34,949 nt of DNA from contig CADAUV010000009.1 in NCBI GenBank assembly GCA_902791235.1, positions 1 through 34,949 on the forward strand, given 5' to 3'. The first letter of the stretch is position 1. Each line of letters opens with the position of its first letter. Both the position numbers and the translations under genes were made by a program. Below the pieces are notes generated by a model. That model saw only the letters and a program-made list of their open reading frames with translations, ran no database searches and was not told the origin of the DNA. Origin of the DNA: Oscillospiraceae bacterium (lineage in GTDB: Bacteria; Bacillota; Clostridia; Oscillospirales; Acutalibacteraceae). Positions 30,750-34,949 of this stretch are shown in pieces.

Positions 30750-32096
30750 TTATTGATATTTAAAGCAGAGCATTGTCATATCGTCAAACTGACTGTGTCT
30801 GTCAACAAATTCCGCGACGGAGCTTCTGACCGCTTCGACGCACTCCTCGGCGGATGCTTCGGGCTTACCGAAGCAGGCAAGCAGCCGCTCTTCACCGTAA
30901 AGCTCCTTCTTTTCGTTCTCCGCCTCCGTTACGCCGTCGGTATAAAGATAGAGAGTATCTCCCTTGCCGAGAGTGAGCTTATGCTCCTTATACACGATAT
31001 CCTCCATACCTGCGAGAACAAATCCGCTCTTTGTTTTAAGATAATCCGCGCCGTCCTTTGTAACCATAATGGGCGGATTATGACCTGCGTTGACATATGT
31101 AATCTCACCGCTTTCAAGGTCAAGCACGCCGACCCAGAGAGTTACGAACATATCCGCCTCATTCCTTGCGCACAAAGCGTTATTCGCCGTCGTAACCGCG
31201 GAGGAAAGCTCAGGTATATCCCTGATGCAGTTTTGCAGTGTAATCTTCGCATTTGCCATAAACAGCGCTGCAGGAACGCCCTTGCCGGACACATCGCCGA
31301 TAAGAAAGGCTACCCTGTCCTTATCGACAAAGAACACATCGTAAAAATCGCCGCCGACCTCTTTTGCGGCTTCCATAAAAGCGCTGACATCAAGCTCTTC
31401 TCTGTCAGGATAGTCCTTGGATATATCGGGCAGGAGCGAATGTTGGATAACGCTTGCGACCTTCAGCTCCGACTGGAGCCTGTTTCTTTCAAGCACAAGA
31501 TTTCGCTGACGCTCGGTATAAAGCTTAATGCTTATCATTAAAACAAAGCCAATCGCGTTTACCGCAATAAAAGGCAGGGCAATCATCCTGACAATACCGT
31601 AAGCGGTTTCAAACGGCTTGACCATAATAAGCACCACGCATAAATGGAAAGCCTCCATAAGCACGCTGACAATAAGCGCACCGTGAGGTTTTTGGATGAA
31701 ATCATGCTTCCATTTTGAAATAAGACCGCACATAATACCGATACAGGTTGTTGCAACCACACATGCCTCGGCTGTAATTCCGCCGAGAGTAAGACGGTGT
31801 AATCCTGCAATAAGTCCTGCGATTAAACCGCTGACAGGTCCGCCGAGAAAACCGGAAAGCATGGGACCGATATCGCGCACGGAGATAACGGCGCCGTTAA
31901 GCTCAAATCCGGAAATGTTACCGTAAATGCCGAAAATACCGCCGACAAGGCCTGAAAGCACAACATACTTCCAATGATTCTGCTGCTTACGCATCCACCT
32001 TGAAATGACGTCGCTGCTTCCGATAAACGCAGCAATCATCAGTATTACGGCGAGCGTGCCAATCATTCTTGAAAAAAGCAAGTTCATATCGCTCAT
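30750..32096 (-). CDS. PP2C/SpoIIE-type phosphatase with LytS-like membrane sensor
   Basis: The 448-residue protein has an N-terminal membrane domain of about six helices resembling 5TM-5TMR_LYT (DIGPMLSGFLGGPVSGLIAG, LHRLTLGG; residues 10-190). A short coiled-coil linker (200-220) follows, then a SpoIIE/RsbU-like phosphatase with GGDFYD (248-253), GDVSGKG (267-273), YTDGVTE (385-391) and DDMT (438-441), the metal ligands. Such proteins dephosphorylate anti-sigma-factor antagonists. The start is the ATG at 32096, preceded by AAAGGTG. No anti-sigma partner is adjacent. Confidence 0.88.
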   Translation of the reverse strand: MSDMNLLFSRMIGTLAVILMIAAFIGSSDVISRWMRKQQNHWKYVVLSGLVGGIFGIYGNISGFELNGAVISVRDIGPMLSGFLGGPVSGLIAGLIAGLHRLTLGGITAEACVVATTCIGIMCGLISKWKHDFIQKPHGALIVSVLMEAFHLCVVLIMVKPFETAYGIVRMIALPFIAVNAIGFVLMISIKLYTERQRNLVLERNRLQSELKVASVIQHSLLPDISKDYPDREELDVSAFMEAAKEVGGDFYDVFFVDKDRVAFLIGDVSGKGVPAALFMANAKITLQNCIRDIPELSSAVTTANNALCARNEADMFVTLWVGVLDLESGEITYVNAGHNPPIMVTKDGADYLKTKSGFVLAGMEDIVYKEHKLTLGKGDTLYLYTDGVTEAENEKKELYGEERLLACFGKPEASAEECVEAVRSSVAEFVDRHSQFDDMTMLCFKYQ

Positions 32097-32130
32097 AGAA
32101 AACACCTTTGCCTTCACTAAACTATATAAG

Positions 32131-32159
32131 AGTATATCACATTCCGTAAAAAAAGTCAT
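32131..32159 (-). promoter_or_regulatory. Possible promoter of the phosphatase gene
   Basis: ATGACT (32154-32159), 17 bases, TATACT (32131-32136) on the minus strand, 35 bases before the start codon. Confidence 0.45.
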
Positions 32160-32244
32160 TAATAATTTAACAGGTCCGCCGTAATATTCACTCATATACA
32201 AAGTTTTAAAAAAGCTTTTTTCAGAATTAATCGGAGAATAAAAG

Positions 32245-32273
32245 ATGACAATATCAAGAAAATATAGTATAAT
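32245..32273 (+). promoter_or_regulatory. Promoter of the lipoprotein prephenate-dehydratase-like gene
   Basis: ATGACA (32245-32250), 17 bases, TATAAT (32268-32273), 29 bases before the ATG. Confidence 0.6.
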
Positions 32274-32302
32274 GTTTTTATAAATTAAAAGGCGGTGAGC
32301 TT

Positions 32303-33214
32303 ATGAAAAGGACTTTTTCCGTACTATTGGCGTTTATGCTGTGCATTTCGCTTTTCGGATGTTCAAATCAGAAGGCGGCGGAGAATACTCCCGTAAAAAT
32401 CGACTATGACTCGGCGACGGTAAGCTTCCTCGGACCCGAGGGCACTTACACTCAGGAGGCATGCGAAAAATTCTTCGACGGCAAGGGAAGCTATATTCCG
32501 TATGAAACAGTTTCAGATGCGGTACAGGCGCTGGCTGAAGGCAAAAGCAGCTATGCGGTTATCCCTCAGGAAAACACCATAGGCGGCGCAGTAATTGATT
32601 ATGTGGACACGCTGATTTCAAGCGAGAACATATCCGTTGTCGGCGAGGTTGAACTGCCCATAAGTCAGAATCTGCTCGTGCTTCCGGGGACGGCGCTTAC
32701 TGATATTAGGACCGTGTATTCGCACAAACAGGGCATAGCTCAGGGCAAGGAATGGCTCTCTCAGAATCTTCCCGACGCAGAAGTGATAGAGGCGTCCTCG
32801 ACAGCCGAAGGCGCAAAAACCGTTGCAGACGGTAAGGACAAATCCTGCGCGGCGATAGCCTCGGCAGGTTGCGCTGATGTTTACGGCTTGGAAATCCTCG
32901 CCGCAGGAATTCAGAATAACGATAATAACAAAACCCGTTTTTATGTGCTGTCAAAGGATGAGCCTGCAACGGCGACCGCCGACCGCCTTGCATTTACCGC
33001 AAGCGGCTCTGCGAAGGATTTACCCGAGCTGACGGCTGAAATGAATAAGCTTGGCATAACGCTTATTGCCCTGCACGACAGACCCGAAAAAACCGAACTC
33101 GGCAATTACTGCTATCTGATAGAATGCAGCGACTGCAGTTATGAGGATTATCATAAGCTGACCGAAGACAGCGATTTCGCCTTCCGTTATCTCGGCAGTT
33201 TTTCAGTAAAATAA
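32303..33214 (+). CDS. Prephenate-dehydratase-like protein with a lipoprotein signal
   Basis: The 303-residue protein starts with a lipoprotein signal peptide (MKRTFSVLLAF, lipobox LFGC with Cys20). A full prephenate dehydratase domain follows: VSFLGPEGTYTQEA (40-53), YAVIPQENTIGGAVIDY (84-100), PISQNLLV (119-126), VYSHKQGIAQGKEWL (138-152) and NNKTRFYVLS (208-217), including the catalytic Thr211 of TRF. An ACT-like domain (228-303) keeps DRP where family members have ESRP, but its GALV-like motif is lost. Known enzymes of this family are cytoplasmic and make phenylpyruvate. An exported form is unusual, and its role outside the cell is unknown. It has a good GGCGGTGAG ribosome binding site and its own promoter. 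Confidence 0.85.
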   Translation: MKRTFSVLLAFMLCISLFGCSNQKAAENTPVKIDYDSATVSFLGPEGTYTQEACEKFFDGKGSYIPYETVSDAVQALAEGKSSYAVIPQENTIGGAVIDYVDTLISSENISVVGEVELPISQNLLVLPGTALTDIRTVYSHKQGIAQGKEWLSQNLPDAEVIEASSTAEGAKTVADGKDKSCAAIASAGCADVYGLEILAAGIQNNDNNKTRFYVLSKDEPATATADRLAFTASGSAKDLPELTAEMNKLGITLIALHDRPEKTELGNYCYLIECSDCSYEDYHKLTEDSDFAFRYLGSFSVK

Positions 33215-33226
33215 CGGAGGTTTATT

Positions 33227-33307
33227 ATGATATACGAACTTGGAAATATGGACAAATTCGCTATTTCGTCGGTCGGCTCTGTTAGGCGAGGTAATCACAA
33301 TGAATGA
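33227..33307 (+). CDS. Possible 26-residue upstream ORF before the TfoX-N gene
   Basis: An ATG at 33227 has a strong CGGAGG site 6 bases upstream and opens a 26-codon frame (MIYELGNMDKF... ending GNHNE). Its stop overlaps the tfoX-like start by 8 bases (ATGAATGA). It may be a translated leader that couples to the next gene, or a remnant. No family was recognised. Confidence 0.35.
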   Translation: MIYELGNMDKFAISSVGSVRRGNHNE

Positions 33308-33614
33308 ATTTAACGAATATGTCCGCGAATGTTTTTCCGCAGTCGGCGATATTACCATAAGACCCATGATGGGCGGATATCTCGTGTACCTGAGAGGTAA
33401 ACTGATAGGCGACATTTGCGGTAATGAACTATTTTTAAAAAGAACGCCGGCATCGGACAGACTTCTTGCGGATTCAGAGCTGCGATATCCTTACGAAGGC
33501 TCAAAAACGCTTATGCGCGTATTTGACAGATTCGAGGACGCAGATTTGATTTCGAAATTACTTGAAGGGATGTATGAACAACTGCCTGAGAGAAAACCGA
33601 AAAAGACCAAATGA
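33300..33614 (+). CDS. TfoX/Sxy N-terminal-domain protein
   Basis: The 104-residue protein has the TfoX-N signature ITIRPMMGGYLVYLRGKLIG, then LFLKRTPASDRLL and YPYEGSKTLMRVF, and lacks the TfoX C-terminal domain. In Proteobacteria TfoX/Sxy promotes competence; Firmicutes stand-alone TfoX-N proteins have no known role. The start is the ATG at 33300 (MNEFNEYV) after GCGAGGT. It ends in a Lys-rich KPKKTK. Confidence 0.85.
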   Translation: MNEFNEYVRECFSAVGDITIRPMMGGYLVYLRGKLIGDICGNELFLKRTPASDRLLADSELRYPYEGSKTLMRVFDRFEDADLISKLLEGMYEQLPERKPKKTK

Positions 33615-33655
33615 AACTGATTTACATATTCCGATTTCCAAAACAATTAAAGATT

Positions 33656-33685
33656 CCCGAAACGCAGTGTTGGGGCGGTTTCGGG
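33656..33685. other. Hairpin-forming inverted repeat
   Basis: CCCGAAAC and GTTTCGGG are perfect 8-base arms around a 14-base loop, just before the terminator at 33693-33717. No T run follows. Confidence 0.45.
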
Positions 33686-33692
33686 CAAAATG

Positions 33693-33717
33693 AAAGCCAC
33701 GCTTAAAGCGTGGCTTT
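33693..33717. terminator. Bidirectional terminator
   Basis: AAAGCCACGCT pairs perfectly with AGCGTGGCTTT around TAA, with a T-rich end on plus and TTTCATTTT on minus. It lies between the TfoX-N gene and the convergent zinc-ribbon gene. Confidence 0.88.
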
Positions 33718-33747
33718 TGGTGGAACAAGATACACATATTAATAGAA

Positions 33748-33960
33748 TTATAATCGTAGGGGAATTTGTGACGTGAGGGTCCTTTGCCTGCCTTTTTCAA
33801 ATTCATAGCCAGCCTGTTCAGCATTGTCGAATTGAGTGTGCTGTACCTCGTCGTCGACAGCCAGTTTTGTACCACAATATTGGCAAAAGGCTACTTTTTG
33901 ATTTGAGTTTATCTGCAGAATTGAACCGCAGTTGGGACATTTTAACTCAATCAACTTCAT
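33748..33960 (-). CDS. Short zinc-ribbon protein, possibly truncated
   Basis: The 70-residue protein has two zinc-binding pairs, CPNC (8-11) and CQYC (26-29), then DDEVQHTQFDNAEQAGYEFE. From memory of similar clostridial proteins, this start is usually followed by a longer charged and membrane region. Here it changes after EKGRQR to TLTSQIPLRL and stops, so a frameshift or deletion is likely. It overlaps the channel gene by 14 bases. Confidence 0.6.
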   Translation of the reverse strand: MKLIELKCPNCGSILQINSNQKVAFCQYCGTKLAVDDEVQHTQFDNAEQAGYEFEKGRQRTLTSQIPLRL

Positions 33961-34684
33961 CGTCTATATTCTCTTTGTCGGTTTTTATTTCTTCTAAGTA
34001 TCCGGCAGTAACAATACCGGAAGGAAGGGCAACAATGGCGATGCCAATAAAACTTGAAACCATTGTTACAAGTCTTCCTGCGGTTGAAACGGGATAAATA
34101 TCACCGTAACCGACAGTCGTCAGGCTAACCGTTGCCCAATAAATAGCTTCGAAAAAGTTGTTAAATGTATTTGGCTCAACATTAAAAACAACCAGAGCGG
34201 CTATTAACACATATCCGAGAGCGAATGTTCCGACAGCTAAAAGCGCCGTTTTTTGCTTCTTAATTACTTCTACAATGATACTCATACTTTTACTATAGCG
34301 GACCATTTTGAATGCTTTAAACACTCGAAAAGTACGAAGCAATCGGAACATCTTTAGAAGTCTGAAACTTGATGATAAGATTGTTAAACTCGGCAAAATT
34401 GACATCAAATCAATAATTGCCATAGGTGTTATTGGATATAACAGGAAAGACAATGCTCCCTTTGCCAGTTTCTTATCTGCAGTTAGATATCTCAATATGT
34501 AATCAACAATAAAAATGACAACGGTTATTTTGTCGAATATGGTAAAGACCATATTTCCGTTTTTGAAAGCGAGGGGTATAAGGCTGATGATAATCGTTAT
34601 CATCATAAAGTAGTTGTAAAAATTGCTTAACCGATTGCCTTCCTCATCACCATCAATTGTTGCATATATTTTTTCTCTGTCCAT
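33947..34684 (-). CDS. Voltage-gated-type potassium channel
   Basis: The 245-residue protein is a six-helix channel subunit. An S4-like helix carries basic residues at every third position (Arg108, Lys111, Arg114, Arg117, Arg120). The pore loop has the K+ selectivity filter TVGYGD (190-195), followed by the S6 helix. Tetramers would conduct K+ across the cytoplasmic membrane. The C-terminal tail is short and acidic with no RCK domain. An AAAGAGG site precedes the ATG. The last 14 bases overlap the zinc-ribbon gene. Confidence 0.92.
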   Translation of the reverse strand: MDREKIYATIDGDEEGNRLSNFYNYFMMITIIISLIPLAFKNGNMVFTIFDKITVVIFIVDYILRYLTADKKLAKGALSFLLYPITPMAIIDLMSILPSLTILSSSFRLLKMFRLLRTFRVFKAFKMVRYSKSMSIIVEVIKKQKTALLAVGTFALGYVLIAALVVFNVEPNTFNNFFEAIYWATVSLTTVGYGDIYPVSTAGRLVTMVSSFIGIAIVALPSGIVTAGYLEEIKTDKENIDDEVD

Positions 34685-34708
34685 ATAAATTACCTCTTTA
34701 ACATTTTT

Positions 34709-34736
34709 ATTATATCATAAAAAAACTAGTATGCAA
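34709..34736 (-). promoter_or_regulatory. Promoter of the potassium-channel gene
   Basis: TTGCAT (34731-34736), 16 bases, TATAAT (34709-34714) on the minus strand, 25 bases before the ATG. Confidence 0.55.
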
Positions 34737-34784
34737 ATACATAAAATCAACTGTACCGAAAATGTCCCACCAAACACTAATCAT

Positions 34785-34813
34785 TTGTAATGGCGTCTAT
34801 ATTGTGGTATATT
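34785..34813 (+). promoter_or_regulatory. Possible plus-strand promoter
   Basis: TTGTAA (34785-34790), 17 bases, TATATT (34808-34813). It points into a short non-coding stretch that ends in a palindrome at the window edge. Confidence 0.4.
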
Positions 34814-34819
34814 AAAGAT

Positions 34820-34949
34820 ACAGATTTCTACAGAACAATAAAAAAGAGGAATGGGGTGGTTCAATTATTGTAAAATAACAATATAAAGCCCTTTAAAGAG
34901 CAAGCAGGCAAAAGAAATAAATAAAAAAGGTACGCATATGCGTACCTTT
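34820..34949 (+). ncRNA. Possible small RNA or leader, right edge
   Basis: From the putative promoter to the terminal palindrome there are about 130 bases with no convincing gene. It can form a TATTGT/ACAATA hairpin (34866-34883) and ends in a strong hairpin. An 11-codon frame starting MGWFNY at 34851 has its AGAGG site too close to count as evidence. Confidence 0.25.
34926..34949. terminator. Perfect palindrome at window edge, probable terminator
   Basis: AAAGGTACGCAT followed by ATGCGTACCTTT, a perfect 24-base palindrome after an A-rich run. The sequence beyond is not visible, so the T run on plus cannot be confirmed. Confidence 0.6.

Noticed and set aside
30729..31541. Open frame on the plus strand (270 codons)
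   Set aside because: Antisense to the phosphatase domain, where the minus strand has all SpoIIE/PP2C motifs. It also begins inside a terminator.

Overview
The window looks like a chromosomal segment of a low-to-medium GC Gram-positive anaerobe of the class Clostridia, probably Oscillospiraceae/Ruminococcaceae. This is an inference from the Firmicutes-type translation operons, AGGAGG-type ribosome binding sites, near-consensus sigma-A promoters, surface proteins with cell-wall-binding repeats, a Cthe_2159-like lipoprotein and an L,D-transpeptidase. No rRNA, tRNA, CRISPR array or insertion sequence was found.

Layout. Positions 1-2700 hold surface proteins: the N-terminal part of a Cthe_2159-like lipoprotein that runs off the left edge, and a protein made only of cell-wall-binding repeats. 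The latter is transcribed divergently from a 66-residue XRE regulator, with two matching palindromes in the shared promoter region. Positions 2706-6086 (minus) are a glucuronate branch, uxaC-kdgK-kdgA, interrupted by a duplicated intergenic element. Positions 6211-7223 (minus) are rpsF-ssb-rpsR with a promoter and probable leader. Positions 7348-15562 (minus) are the classical rimP-nusA-ylxR-ylxQ-infB-rbfA-nrnA-truB-ribF operon plus a HAD phosphatase. Positions 15853-18150 (minus) encode a large surface protein with a beta-helix-like region and seven 20-residue wall-binding units; a short remnant of a similar gene end lies just after it. Positions 18369-22164 (minus) are rpmG-secE-nusG-rplK-rplA-rplJ-rplL, with two L1-site look-alikes and an L10 leader. 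rplL is followed by a terminator and the surface gene, not by rpoB.

Positions 22418-26623 (plus) encode two overlapping flavoproteins, TrmB and a PnuC-family transporter, the last preceded by a possible terminator/antiterminator switch. Positions 26717-28547 (minus) encode an ABM-domain protein, an L,D-transpeptidase and an alpha/beta hydrolase. Positions 28679-30704 (plus) encode a Gfo/Idh/MocA oxidoreductase, a DUF3990 protein and a GNAT acetyltransferase. A LytS-like-sensor PP2C/SpoIIE-type phosphatase (minus) is divergent from a prephenate-dehydratase homologue that carries a lipoprotein signal peptide. The right end has a TfoX-N protein, a voltage-gated-type K+ channel overlapping a short zinc-ribbon protein, and a possible small transcript.

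The best candidates for new biology are the exported prephenate-dehydratase-like lipoprotein, the XRE regulator with twin operators over a wall-binding gene, the pnuC leader, the acidic low-complexity tails on both SecE and L10, the degenerate adenylyltransferase half of RibF, and the kdgK-kdgA intergenic repeat. All functional statements come from reading motifs; no database search was possible.
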